Origin: JBGMEA01 sp041447245
Lineage (GTDB): Bacteria > Bacillota > Clostridia > Eubacteriales > Anaerofustaceae
NCBI GenBank assembly: GCA_041447245.1
Contig: JBGMEA010000006.1
Location: forward strand, 159,794 to 223,793
Reading direction: 5' to 3'
DNA length: 64,000 bases
The notes under the pieces were generated by a model, which was given only the letters and a program-made list of their open reading frames with translations, did no database searches and had not been told where the DNA came from. The position numbers and the translations under genes are program-made. Positions 25,851 to 34,489 of this stretch are shown here, in pieces; position 1 is the stretch's first letter, and every line of letters begins with the position of its first letter.

Positions 25851-26294
25851 TTATAGAAGATAGCTAATGATTATGATGCCGCCCGCGCCAAAGGAGAGCA
25901 CCGGCGCAAAAGGGATAGAGCGTCGCAGCGTCCGGGTCTTTCTCCATGAATGGATTGCCAGCGCTCCCAGCAAGGGGAGCATCAGGACGAACGCCAACAG
26001 CGTATGGATGAGTCCCAGATACAGGCCGATGCCCATTAAGAGCTTCACGTCGCCGCCGCCCATATGCCCTTTTAGCCAGGACGCAAAGAAGGGCGCGGAC
26101 AGCGCCAGTCCCGCAGGGTACACCCACCATACAGCGCCGGTCAGCAGCGTAAGCAGCAGGTGCGCCAGTCCCAGGCACAGCAGCAGGATAACAGACAGAT
26201 TGGAAATAGTGCGCGTTTTTATATCCATATAGGCGCACCAAACGAGCATGGCAACAAAAAAAGCATCCATCAGGATGCCCAAGGCGATTTCCAT
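25851..26294 (-). CDS. CpaA-type prepilin peptidase (A24 family)
   Basis: 147 residues with four to five hydrophobic helices and both catalytic aspartates: D24 in MDIKTRTIS and D82 in GGGDVKLL. It lacks the N-terminal zinc and methyltransferase part, as in short CpaA/TadV enzymes. It would cleave the leader of the pilin and TadE-like proteins encoded just upstream. AGGAGG precedes the ATG at 26294 and the CARDB gene ends 8 bases before. It closes the pilus gene block before the type IV secretion genes. Confidence 0.9.
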   Translation of the reverse strand: MEIALGILMDAFFVAMLVWCAYMDIKTRTISNLSVILLLCLGLAHLLLTLLTGAVWWVYPAGLALSAPFFASWLKGHMGGGDVKLLMGIGLYLGLIHTLLAFVLMLPLLGALAIHSWRKTRTLRRSIPFAPVLSFGAGGIIIISYLL

Positions 26295-26301
26295 ATGCTA
26301 T

Positions 26302-28434
26302 TTACCTCCTGACCGTGGTGATCCGGTCGTACATATCGCCCTCAATGGTCAGCGTGTCGGTCTTATGCTCATAGAGCTGGCCCACCGGCGTCCATGCGTA
26401 GAACGCCTGTGCCCATGCGGTGTATTCACCGTCCGGGAACCAAAGCGGTGTGTAATGCAACCGGCTATCCGTGACGGAATACGGATTGACGGCAAGCTGC
26501 CATGTAACGTTCGTGCCGCCTGCCACGCCTGTTTTCACTGTCAGGCTATCCCGTACATTCTGCCATGCGGATAACTGACCGTAGGCGCTTTCCGGGGAAC
26601 GTACCCATACCATCTGTGTGCCCACAAGCTTATCCGGGCAATCGTAATTGGTGGTCAGGACGGTTGAGCATTGGATGGAGAAGCCAAACCCGGATTCCAT
26701 CGTTTGGGGACTGTCGGCGTTGGCAATGCGGCTGTCCGGCAAAATCTCAAACACGGTGGTCAGCCGGGCATAATAGGTTTTCGTAACATAGCCGCCGTTT
26801 TCCAGACGGACTTCCTGCCATGTGTGGTAATTGGAGGATGACGTGGAATGAGCGGCAGTCAGCCCATACGTTTTGTACCGCTGCTCCATTGCCGCACCAT
26901 CGGGGTCGGCTACAAGGGATTCCGGCACGGCTATGACCTGAATGGTTTTTGTCAGGAGGTTGTTGCTTTCGTCCGTTTCATTCAGCGTACCGTCCGGGTC
27001 GGCGGTGACGCGCACCGTATAATTTCCGGGTGATGGCACCGTGATTTTGAACACGGCGAGGTTGCTGCCGTTGCCGGGAATCGGGATATTCTCCGTATAG
27101 GAAGCGCCGCCAATCGTCAGCCGGACAGCAACGGAAGGCACCGGCTGGGCCGTCCGGTTTCGCATGGTGGCCGACACCACCACCGTTTTGCCCGCGTACC
27201 AGTCGGTAATAGATGAATCAACCACCGCTATATCTGGCCGCAGGGCGTTGACAGCAATGGTGGTGGAACGGGCGTTGTTGTTTTCGTTACTTTCCTGAAT
27301 GGTGTTGTTGGCATCCGCCATGACGGTCAGCGTAATGCTTTGGTTGTCAAGACCGGTCGGGGCGGCGAAGGTATATGTCACCGTGGTGGACGCGCCCGCC
27401 GCCAGCGAGATTGTCCGGTTCTGCGTGGTGACGGAGGGGCTGGAGGACAGCCGGACAATAAAGCTGCTGGCTGTGCTGTACCCTTGGTTTTTTACCGTGG
27501 CCGTCACCGTCACGGTTTCACCCGCCTCGTAGACCGATTTGTTTGTGGCAAGGCTTGTGACCGTAAGGTCGGCCATTTTAAGGGTGACTGTGCCCGTATA
27601 GGTGATCTCTGTGTCAGTCACGGTAGCATTGCCCGAATAGTTTTGATAGATATACTGGCTGTTCGCCGTCCGGCGGTAGAAGATACGAACCGGTCTGCGA
27701 TAGCGATTGGAGGTAGTGCCGGTATCGTTTTTAAATCTTGCCACACCGTGGTAAGCGATGCAAAGGGAGCGCCACGGCTCCTGCTCAGCGTCCTGCAAAG
27801 CGCCGTCCCATTCGGGCGCTTTGTACTGTACCCATCCCAATCCCATCTCGGCGGGCGGCCCGTAATAATCGGTGGGCTGCCTCGGCGGGTCGGAATAACG
27901 CAGGCTTCCACCATAATAGGTTGTGGAATTGTTGGACATGTAGCCCAGCTTTGTATGGTTGATCGGGTCGTACTGATACCCGTAATGCGTCCAATACAAG
28001 GTCGTAGACGTAACCGAACCCGAAAAGTATGGGGAGCCGGATTTGGACAACGTGGCCGGAAAATATTGCCCGGATACCGAATCGTAGTAGCTGGACGAAT
28101 AAGTGGACGGGAAACTGTATTGCCCGGCAGCGGATTTATCGTTCGGGTATTTGATGTCCGAACGGTATGTGTAGGTAATGGTGGGCGTCGCGCGGACAAC
28201 GCTTCTCAGCGTACTGTTCTGCCGGGTCAGCGTGCCCGCATACTGCCCGTCGTCATAGCTTTGCGTTGCGGGGAAGTTGCTGGCAGAGCGGGAGCCGGAG
28301 AGCTTTACGGTGACGCTCACCGTCTTGGTCGCGGGAAGCTCCGCCGCGTTTGCCACGGTCGCGCCCAGCGGCAGGATGCCGATGATGGTCAGCAGGCAAA
28401 GCAGCGCCGCAAAGCTACGCTTCATGATCCTCAT
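26302..28434 (-). CDS. Large secreted protein with two CARDB domains, putative pilus-tip adhesin
   Basis: 710 residues from the ATG at 28434 (AAGGAGG upstream; overlaps the upstream gene by 20 bases). It has a signal peptide (residues about 1-30), an N-terminal region rich in Ser, Thr and Tyr (about 50-290), then two CARDB/immunoglobulin-like repeats (about 290-400 and 400-500, each ending in a NNxxSTTI or NNLLTKTI strand), and a C-terminal Trp/Tyr-rich domain. There is no LPxTG motif or terminal membrane helix. CARDB domains mediate adhesion. Its place inside the Tad block makes a surface or tip adhesin likely (inference). Confidence 0.78.
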   Translation of the reverse strand: MRIMKRSFAALLCLLTIIGILPLGATVANAAELPATKTVSVTVKLSGSRSASNFPATQSYDDGQYAGTLTRQNSTLRSVVRATPTITYTYRSDIKYPNDKSAAGQYSFPSTYSSSYYDSVSGQYFPATLSKSGSPYFSGSVTSTTLYWTHYGYQYDPINHTKLGYMSNNSTTYYGGSLRYSDPPRQPTDYYGPPAEMGLGWVQYKAPEWDGALQDAEQEPWRSLCIAYHGVARFKNDTGTTSNRYRRPVRIFYRRTANSQYIYQNYSGNATVTDTEITYTGTVTLKMADLTVTSLATNKSVYEAGETVTVTATVKNQGYSTASSFIVRLSSSPSVTTQNRTISLAAGASTTVTYTFAAPTGLDNQSITLTVMADANNTIQESNENNNARSTTIAVNALRPDIAVVDSSITDWYAGKTVVVSATMRNRTAQPVPSVAVRLTIGGASYTENIPIPGNGSNLAVFKITVPSPGNYTVRVTADPDGTLNETDESNNLLTKTIQVIAVPESLVADPDGAAMEQRYKTYGLTAAHSTSSSNYHTWQEVRLENGGYVTKTYYARLTTVFEILPDSRIANADSPQTMESGFGFSIQCSTVLTTNYDCPDKLVGTQMVWVRSPESAYGQLSAWQNVRDSLTVKTGVAGGTNVTWQLAVNPYSVTDSRLHYTPLWFPDGEYTAWAQAFYAWTPVGQLYEHKTDTLTIEGDMYDRITTVRR

Positions 28435-29245
28435 GGTCTTTTTCCTCCTTCCTGCGCCGGTAAAGGGCAAGCAATATACAAGCGCTGATCCCGGAGAGGA
28501 CAATCACCAACCAAACCCATCGGGAAGCGCTGGCGTCCTGCGGAGCATTTTCCGGTTCTTCCTCCGGTGATGGTGCGGACGGCGAAGGGTTGGCGCTTTC
28601 GGCGGTCACGTTTTCCTGCGCTGCCGTTATATCAGGTGTTGGCCCGGACGTGACCGCTGGTGTATCTGCTGATGGCACGGGGCTGGTGTCGGGTGGGCTG
28701 CCCGGCGTAGCCGAAGATTCCGGAACGGATGTCACGCTTTCTGTCGGTTTTGTTGCAGTTTTGTCCGTCGATGCCGGTGTTGAAGATGGCGGGGTCGGCG
28801 TTGTGCCTGCCGGGGCCGCAGATGGCGTTGTCGGAGCCGTAGTTTGCTCCGGCCCTGCGGGCCGGTAATCGCTGACAACTTCCTTGCTGCCGTCCGCATA
28901 CCACTTGACCTGATAAACGCTGTGGCGCTCACTGTCGGGATAGGACGGCCGCGCGTTTTCGTAAATCTCCGTGGCGCTCATCACGTCGATGTAGGCGTTG
29001 CCATCTTTCTGATATACGTCCTCATAATTGATGCTGTAAATGACGGTGCCGAGCTTGTTCCACGTTTCGCCTACCCACTTAACCGCCATGGTATGGCTTG
29101 TGCCGTCCTCACCCGTGTAGGTTTTGTTGTAGCCGGAATGCGTAAAATAGCTTGCCGCTTCCGGCGCTGTCCCGGCAAAGGCCGTTCCCGCAAAAAGCAG
29201 GGCTACACAGGCGAAGGTAAAAATCAGGATAATAAGCCTTTTCAT
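28415..29245 (-). CDS. Signal-peptide surface protein with Pro/Thr stalk and C-terminal membrane anchor
   Basis: 276 residues, MKRLIILIFTFACVALLFAG with AAAGGAGG upstream. After the signal peptide comes a small extracellular domain (about residues 28-130), a long Pro/Ser/Thr stalk (about 130-235) and a membrane helix (WVWLVIVLSGISACILLALY) followed by a charged tail RRRKEEKDHEDHE. Topology resembles the CD1107-type protein of the same element. It probably presents its N-terminal domain beyond the cell wall next to the pilus. I recognise no named family. Confidence 0.72.
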   Translation of the reverse strand: MKRLIILIFTFACVALLFAGTAFAGTAPEAASYFTHSGYNKTYTGEDGTSHTMAVKWVGETWNKLGTVIYSINYEDVYQKDGNAYIDVMSATEIYENARPSYPDSERHSVYQVKWYADGSKEVVSDYRPAGPEQTTAPTTPSAAPAGTTPTPPSSTPASTDKTATKPTESVTSVPESSATPGSPPDTSPVPSADTPAVTSGPTPDITAAQENVTAESANPSPSAPSPEEEPENAPQDASASRWVWLVIVLSGISACILLALYRRRKEEKDHEDHEA

Positions 29246-29322
29246 CGCGCTTCCTCCTTTGGTCGTATATTTTTAATCATAGCTGCTTTGCCTTTGCAGC
29301 CAAGCGTACCGGGCGTATGGCG

Positions 29323-29790
29323 TCATTCCAGAAAGAGGCTTCGGGAGCGCACTGTGATCGGTATTTCCACCTCGGTCTGCCCACCGACCGTCCAGGGAAG
29401 CGGCATCACGAACAGGCCGGACAGTTTTATCCGTTCATTTTCCACGGTAACGGTAAGATTTCTGATCTCATAAAGCAGCTTATCGCCCTTGTACTTCTTC
29501 CAGCTTTGGCTCCCGCTTTTGACAAAACCGGCTACGGCCAAATTGCTCTCCACATCGGTCTGCGTAGGCTGTGCGGGGATGTCGATACTTACATCGCGTA
29601 CATTTTCGTTTTCCATGTTGCTATCTACAGCAATGACGGCCGCGCGCTCCACCTCGGTTTCGCAAGTCATATAATTCGTGTACACCGTCACGCCCGCATA
29701 CACCACAAAGGATAGTGTAATGAGAATGAGTATGATAAAAGCCGCCCAAATGGGTGTACTGCCGCGCGTATCCCTGACAAAACGCTTCAT
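29323..29790 (-). CDS. TadE/TadG-like minor pseudopilin
   Basis: 155 residues with a short basic leader (MKRFVRDTRG) and an immediate hydrophobic helix (STPIWAAFIILILITLSFVV), the layout of TadE-like pseudopilins; G10 is the likely processing point. The rest is an extracytoplasmic beta-rich domain. GGAGG precedes the ATG, which overlaps the stop of the DUF4320 gene by 4 bases. It is probably a minor pilus subunit processed by the A24 peptidase of this element. Confidence 0.75.
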   Translation of the reverse strand: MKRFVRDTRGSTPIWAAFIILILITLSFVVYAGVTVYTNYMTCETEVERAAVIAVDSNMENENVRDVSIDIPAQPTQTDVESNLAVAGFVKSGSQSWKKYKGDKLLYEIRNLTVTVENERIKLSGLFVMPLPWTVGGQTEVEIPITVRSRSLFLE

Positions 29791-30212
29791 TTCCAGTACA
29801 CCTCCGAAATGCCGTTTGCTGATGCGGATATACGTACATTGATTACCAGCGGATCTCCCAAAGCGGGACTCAGAATCACAATGGGAACTGTTTTGGCGAT
29901 AGTAACGGTGAACTGTGTTTTAAGCTGGATCGTTCTTTGTGACACGTCGTGCCACTGCGTTTCAACATCAACGTTGTCTGGAACGGTAAAATCTCCGTCC
30001 TCCGTGACGGAACTGAGCGTTGCGTCATCGGCTTTTCCGTAAAGCTCCACGGTGCGCGCCATATATCGAGCGGTCTGATTAAGGCTCTGCTGGGCGGTGA
30101 ATATTGGGAACAGCGCCATGAGCGACGCCATAAGGGTAAATACGATTAGCACGGTGATTGCCACATCGATATAGCCCTCGGCGGTCTGGTCGCGGATAAA
30201 CCTTTTCCTCAT
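29787..30212 (-). CDS. DUF4320-type TadE-like pseudopilin
   Basis: 141 residues from the ATG at 30212 (AAAGGAG upstream). The leader MRKRFIRDQTAEG is followed by YIDVAITVLIVFTLMASLM, a pilin-like helix. The motif AEGYIDVA closely matches AEGFLDVA in the small pilin, which suggests the same leader peptidase cuts both after Gly13. DUF4320 proteins recur in clostridial conjugative elements. The C-terminal domain is extracytoplasmic and has no known activity. Confidence 0.8.
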   Translation of the reverse strand: MRKRFIRDQTAEGYIDVAITVLIVFTLMASLMALFPIFTAQQSLNQTARYMARTVELYGKADDATLSSVTEDGDFTVPDNVDVETQWHDVSQRTIQLKTQFTVTIAKTVPIVILSPALGDPLVINVRISASANGISEVYWK

Positions 30213-30233
30213 ACGGCTCCTTTCCAAATGGGA

Positions 30234-30259
30234 AGGGGGCCGCTGCTGGGCAGCCCCCC
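30234..30259 (-). other. GC-rich hairpin between pilin and DUF4320 genes
   Basis: GGGGG and CCCCC arms around a GC-rich centre form a strong stem in the 75-base gap after the pilin stop. There is no T-run after it, so it is more likely an mRNA-stabilising or attenuating structure than a terminator. It could give more pilin than minor subunits (inference). Confidence 0.4.
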
Positions 30260-30287
30260 ATGCCATTTTGTAATGTGTTTCTCCGTT

Positions 30288-30491
30288 TTACTTCAGTATA
30301 TCAATGCCAGTCAGCGTACCAGCGATTTTGTCAATCAACCCCTGGAACAGAGTCGGCACGGAAGTTCTGAGAATGAGCAGCACGGCAGCGCCGATGACCA
30401 CGACGATGAGGATTTTCATGGCGACATCCAAAAAGCCCTCGGCTTTCCGGTCGGCGGCGAAACGGCGGATGGTGTTTTTGATTTTCTGCAT
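30288..30491 (-). CDS. Small Flp-like major pilin (DUF6133-like)
   Basis: 67 residues: leader MQKIKNTIRRFAADRKAEG, then FLDVAMKILIVVVIGAAVLL as the hydrophobic assembly helix and a short C-terminal segment. Size and layout fit Flp/Tad pilins; processing is expected after G19. An Asp at mature position +3 takes the place of the usual Glu at +5. It has its own gap on both sides, with a terminator-like hairpin upstream (30579-30606) and a GC hairpin downstream, which suits high, separate expression. Confidence 0.78.
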   Translation of the reverse strand: MQKIKNTIRRFAADRKAEGFLDVAMKILIVVVIGAAVLLILRTSVPTLFQGLIDKIAGTLTGIDILK

Positions 30492-30578
30492 GGTGATTTC
30501 TCCTTTTCTTCATATAAAAAATTGGTGGATGTTCGAAATGGCGTATATATAAAACCCGCCTGGTTCCGGCAGCGCATA

Positions 30579-30606
30579 GAAAAAGCAGCCCTCCTTTCGG
30601 CGCTGC
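30579..30606 (-). terminator. Rho-independent terminator after tadC
   Basis: On the minus strand GCAGC...GCTGC is followed by TTTTT. It lies between the tadC stop and the pilin start, so transcripts from cpaB-tadC may end or be attenuated here, leaving the pilin to depend on readthrough or an own promoter. Confidence 0.55.
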
Positions 30607-30627
30607 CTTGGTAAGCGGATGGATTGT

Positions 30628-31500
30628 TTACATGCCCACAGCTTGCAGGTTCTCCAGAATCATCAGAACCAGCGGCACCATAAACATCAATATCATCAAT
30701 ACTGTGAGAATGAACGAAGCCGTCTTAATGCGTCCGGGCTTCTTCTCCATGACGCGCCGGAGGGCTTCGCGCTCTTTTGTACGCAAATCCTGTTCCAACA
30801 CCAGCAAGCTAACACGCTGATCCACGCCCTGATGCACGCCGCAAAGAATCGCGCACAAAGCGGAGAAGGACGGCAGGCCGAGCCGTGCGTCCATCCGGCG
30901 CAGAGCCGCTTCCTGATTGCCGGTTTTCATGTCGGCTAACAGGCGGTCAAGCTCCGTACCCAACGCCTTTCCCGCCACGCGGCGGTACTTCTCAAAGAAA
31001 GCAAGCAGGTCGCGGCTATCCTGCAAGGCGTAATTGAGGGTTTCCACAAGGCGCGGAAGCTCCGCTTCGATCTCGCGGTTCAATGCCTCCGCTTGTTTTC
31101 GGATGGACTGTATCGCCTGAAAGTATGCGAGTAGGGCGGCAAGGGCGGTGATAAAAGCCAGCCATGGGACGCCCAAAGGGACAAACAAAAGGCCGGTCAG
31201 GGCAAGCAACATGGATTTTGCCGTGGCCGCGCCCACATATTCCGATGGGTTTTGTGCCAGCCCCAAGCGGGAAAAATCAGCCTCCATGCGCTTTGCCTTG
31301 TATTCGCTCATGGGAAACCTTCTTGAGAAAAACCGTGCCACCGGTAAAAGCGAAGCCTGCAAACGCTGGGTTATATCGCGCTTTCCGTGAATATTGCGTA
31401 TCGCGTTCACCGCTTTGCGGTCGGGCAGCGCCGTTTGCGCGATGCGGAACAGACCAAAAGCAATGAGCAGACCGGGCAGTCCGTAGTATAGAGAAGTCAT
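30628..31500 (-). CDS. tadC: TadC-like pilus platform protein (type II secretion F family)
   Basis: 290 residues with an N-terminal membrane helix, a central pair of helices (about 95-125), a cytoplasmic T2SSF domain (about 150-240) and C-terminal helices (TASFILTVLMILMFMVPLVL). The start overlaps the tadB stop by 4 bases. TadB and TadC form the inner-membrane platform that the CpaF ATPase drives to polymerise pilin. Assignment rests on domain layout and gene order. Confidence 0.82.
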   Translation of the reverse strand: MTSLYYGLPGLLIAFGLFRIAQTALPDRKAVNAIRNIHGKRDITQRLQASLLPVARFFSRRFPMSEYKAKRMEADFSRLGLAQNPSEYVGAATAKSMLLALTGLLFVPLGVPWLAFITALAALLAYFQAIQSIRKQAEALNREIEAELPRLVETLNYALQDSRDLLAFFEKYRRVAGKALGTELDRLLADMKTGNQEAALRRMDARLGLPSFSALCAILCGVHQGVDQRVSLLVLEQDLRTKEREALRRVMEKKPGRIKTASFILTVLMILMFMVPLVLMILENLQAVGM

Positions 31501-32432
31501 GGCTTTTCACCGCCTTCCGCGACCACCGGACGGTACAGCCGTGCTACCCAAACTGCCGTTGCCAGCACAGCGGCCAACACCACGGCCAGCGTGATTTTTC
31601 CCGCAGCCGTCTGCGAGAGCATGGTGTACCAATCCGGCATCATAGCGGCCATCAGGGGGATGGAGCCGAGAACGATCAGAACCGTGAGGATGTAATCGCT
31701 GATCTGCTTTTGTATGGCGGTATCCACTTCCATCTGCGCCCGGCGCATTTCGCCCAGCCGGTTCACAATGCCGGGCAGCGCGTACCGGAGTTGCCGGTCA
31801 CGCTGGCATTGCACCAGCACATCGCACCAGTCCCTCCAATACCGGTTATCAATCCGGGTGCGCAGTCGGTAGAGAGCCTTTACCACATCGGAATCAATAA
31901 GCTGGATTTCCCTATGAAACTGCCGGAATACGCCGTCCAGCGGCGTCGGAAGCAGGTGCAGGCTGCTTTCCACCGCGCCGATCAGGTCGCCGGAGGATAC
32001 ATAGCTGTTGGTGACGGTGCCCATCGCGCTTTCCAGTTTTTCATGCAGGCTTCGGATATAGTCGCCGGTGCGTATGCGGATCACGATCAGCGGCGAGCAG
32101 CCAAGACCGACAGCCAGCACTAGCCCGGCAAGAACGTTATCCAACACCAGGCCGATGAGCAGTCCGATGGATGCCAGCAGCACCGCCGCCAGCTTGTATG
32201 TGCCGATCTTTTCGCCCATATTGGCTGCCGTCAGCATTTCTTTGGCATTGTCCGCAGCGGCGGTCAGTCTGCCTTTACGTTTTCCGGTGATACGGCGTAT
32301 CCGCTTTTTTCGTTCATGCTGCCGCTGGAAGGGGTTTACGAGCCAGCCGGTCATATCCGAAATGCGGATGCCGTGCATCAAAAAAAGCCCCGCGATGATG
32401 AGCAGTGCACAAAGTATCTGAACAAGAATCAT
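31497..32432 (-). CDS. tadB: TadB-like pilus platform protein (type II secretion F family)
   Basis: 311 residues from the ATG at 32432 (GGGAGG upstream; 4-base overlap with cpaF). The frame extension to 32726 is inside cpaF and is not used. Layout: N-terminal helix (ILVQILCALLIIAGLFLM), two central helices (about 80-115), a cytoplasmic T2SSF domain and two C-terminal helices. Paired with TadC it would form the assembly platform of the Tad-like pilus. Confidence 0.82.
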   Translation of the reverse strand: MILVQILCALLIIAGLFLMHGIRISDMTGWLVNPFQRQHERKKRIRRITGKRKGRLTAAADNAKEMLTAANMGEKIGTYKLAAVLLASIGLLIGLVLDNVLAGLVLAVGLGCSPLIVIRIRTGDYIRSLHEKLESAMGTVTNSYVSSGDLIGAVESSLHLLPTPLDGVFRQFHREIQLIDSDVVKALYRLRTRIDNRYWRDWCDVLVQCQRDRQLRYALPGIVNRLGEMRRAQMEVDTAIQKQISDYILTVLIVLGSIPLMAAMMPDWYTMLSQTAAGKITLAVVLAAVLATAVWVARLYRPVVAEGGEKP

Positions 32433-33760
32433 GTCTTTACCTCCCTGAAACGGGCTACGGCAGCTTGTTCCGCGCCGTTTTCCAGCAGCGTGTCCGCAAG
32501 GCTTTCGGATATGCCGCCCGCCTGAACAAAGCTGCCGGTCGCGGTATCGTAGCGAAAAAGCGTGCTGGCCTGCACCGCATCGTCCCGTACGCCGGTGGCC
32601 TCCACGATCTCCATGATACGGCGCGTGCCGTCTGGAGCCTGCTTTTTGAACACCATAATGGGGAATGCCTCGGCCACGAAGCCCATGAAAATGTTTGTGG
32701 AGATATGGGTGCCCGACATCTGACACATGGAGAGGATGCGGCCATACGCTTTCCGTGCGGAGTTGGCGTGCAGGCTGGTGACGACCGTATGGCCGGTTCG
32801 GGCCGCTTCCTGTGCGGTCATGGCTTCCGCGCCGCGCATTTCGGCAACCACGATGATATCCGGTGAAAAGCGCAGGGCTTTGCGCAGCAGGTCGTTCATG
32901 TCCACATCGGCGCTTTCCATGTCACTGGGCCGGGTGCAGGTATGGATCACACGGTTCTGTGCGTTCCCCTGATCGTCTACGCTGAACAAATCCAGCTCCC
33001 GCGTTTCCTCTATGGTATAGATGCGCTTAGCTGTGTCGGCAGCCCCCAGCAGATAGGAAATGTCGGTGGTCTTGCCGCTCCCGGTTTTACCTGCCAGCCC
33101 GATGGATACGCCGAAGTTTACGCAGAGCGCAAGAAAATCCAGCATTTCCGGCGTCGCCGTGCGCCAATCCACAAGCTGCTGTTTCGTCACGCGCGCCATG
33201 CGCTGGCGTCGGATCGAGAACACTGCGCCGCTGCGCCTGTCGGTGACGGGCGGGATGATGGCTGATATGCGGATACCCTGCGTGATGTAGCTGTCCACCG
33301 TTGGGTTTGTGCCGTCCAGCACCAGACCGCCCAAGCGCACCATTTTGCGCAGGGTATCTTCGGCGTGCTGCGGAGAAAGAAAACGCTCCGGGATTTTTCT
33401 CCACCCGGAGCGGGTGACGATTTCAATATCGCGCCAGCTATTCCCATTAATTTCTTCAACATTCGGGTCGGCAATGTACCGATCCAGAAACCCGAAACCC
33501 GCCATGTCCCTGTAAATCCGGTCGGTCAGTTCCTGCATGGAGCATCCATCCACACGCAAATGCTGGGTTGTAACATATTCTTCGATCAACCGCTTGATGG
33601 ATTCCGTTGCGGATTTTTCGGTAAGGCTTTGAGCAAGGGTTTCCGCGTGGGTTTCCGACACATAGCCGCGCACCTGTTCCAGCACGGCTTCATAAGCGTC
33701 CTTTTCCTGTACGCCGGTATCCTGTTCTTCATAAACCAGTTCCCGAAGCGTATGGTTCAT
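32429..33760 (-). CDS. cpaF: CpaF/TadA-type pilus assembly ATPase
   Basis: 443 residues; AAGGAGG upstream of the ATG and a 4-base overlap with the cpaE-like gene. Walker A GKTGSGKTT at residues 224-232, Walker B DIIVVAEMRG at 301-310, and the His box GHTVVTSLHAN at 323-333 are all intact. It is a hexameric secretion ATPase of the TadA branch. VirB11 of type IV secretion is a relative, but the neighbouring TadB, TadC, CpaB and prepilin peptidase favour a pilus role. Confidence 0.92.
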   Translation of the reverse strand: MNHTLRELVYEEQDTGVQEKDAYEAVLEQVRGYVSETHAETLAQSLTEKSATESIKRLIEEYVTTQHLRVDGCSMQELTDRIYRDMAGFGFLDRYIADPNVEEINGNSWRDIEIVTRSGWRKIPERFLSPQHAEDTLRKMVRLGGLVLDGTNPTVDSYITQGIRISAIIPPVTDRRSGAVFSIRRQRMARVTKQQLVDWRTATPEMLDFLALCVNFGVSIGLAGKTGSGKTTDISYLLGAADTAKRIYTIEETRELDLFSVDDQGNAQNRVIHTCTRPSDMESADVDMNDLLRKALRFSPDIIVVAEMRGAEAMTAQEAARTGHTVVTSLHANSARKAYGRILSMCQMSGTHISTNIFMGFVAEAFPIMVFKKQAPDGTRRIMEIVEATGVRDDAVQASTLFRYDTATGSFVQAGGISESLADTLLENGAEQAAVARFREVKT

Positions 33761-34488
33761 GTGCCCACCTCCTTCAGCAGCCCGCAGAGCTTTCGTACCT
33801 GCTTGGCGTATCGGGCAGCGGCTCGCGTAGTACCGTCCAGCGGGTCAGCGCCGGTATCCTGTATTTGCCGAAGTTCCCGAACATAGGGCAATTCGGCGGC
33901 GAACCGCAAATCCAACGCCTTTTCCACGGCGTCGATGGCATGGCGTTCCACCATGGCAGCGACCGGCAGCACACGCCCTTGGGCGTTCATGGCTTCCAGC
34001 AGCGGCTTGACGGCGTTGAACCAGCAGACGCCCTGCACATCCGGCGTAATGAGGACGATCACTTTTTCCGCACGGGCAAGGGCGCAAGGAATAAAGGGGT
34101 CTATGCGCTGTCCCGAAAGGTCGAGGATCACCGTATCCGCAAGCCCCGCGCACTGGCTGATGAAATCCTGTGCCGCATCCTTGGCTTCCAGCCCAATCTC
34201 GTAAGTCATGTATTCGTCCGTATCGGTCAGCCCCGCGTAAAACAAGCCCTTGCGGTGCGGGTGATGATGCAGGTAATGGGCGATGTCGCCGGTTACGCCG
34301 CCGGATATGGCCTTGCCGAGAGAAGTGTCAGCAGAGAGCTTTTTTCCGTTTGCCCGCATGGGCAAGGTCGGCTGGGTGAGGTCGGTGTCGAGGATGGCCG
34401 TGACGCTCCGTTTGGCAAGCAGCCCGCCCAACGCGTCGCTGAGCGTGCTTTTTCCGATGCCGTCCCGTCCCCATATGGCGATGAGCAT
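33757..34488 (-). CDS. CpaE/TadZ-like ParA-fold ATPase
   Basis: 243 residues from the ATG at 34488 with GGAGG upstream. P-loop GRDGIGKST at residues 7-15, ILDTDLTQPTLP near 35, and VILDLSGQRIDP mid-protein match MinD/ParA-fold proteins. In Tad systems CpaE/TadZ locates the pilus machine at the cell envelope. It overlaps cpaF by 4 bases. Sequence similarity to partition ParA is low, so the pilus role comes from context. Confidence 0.8.
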   Translation of the reverse strand: MLIAIWGRDGIGKSTLSDALGGLLAKRSVTAILDTDLTQPTLPMRANGKKLSADTSLGKAISGGVTGDIAHYLHHHPHRKGLFYAGLTDTDEYMTYEIGLEAKDAAQDFISQCAGLADTVILDLSGQRIDPFIPCALARAEKVIVLITPDVQGVCWFNAVKPLLEAMNAQGRVLPVAAMVERHAIDAVEKALDLRFAAELPYVRELRQIQDTGADPLDGTTRAAARYAKQVRKLCGLLKEVGT

Positions 34489-34489
34489 G

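Noticed and set aside
27340..28488. Plus-strand frame of 382 codons opposite the CARDB gene
   Set aside because: Shadow of the secreted CARDB gene, which has a signal peptide, ribosome site and domain repeats.
32429..33760. VirB11-type conjugation ATPase instead of CpaF
   Set aside because: VirB11 and CpaF are related, but the flanking TadB, TadC, CpaB, CpaE-like and prepilin peptidase genes favour a pilus ATPase.
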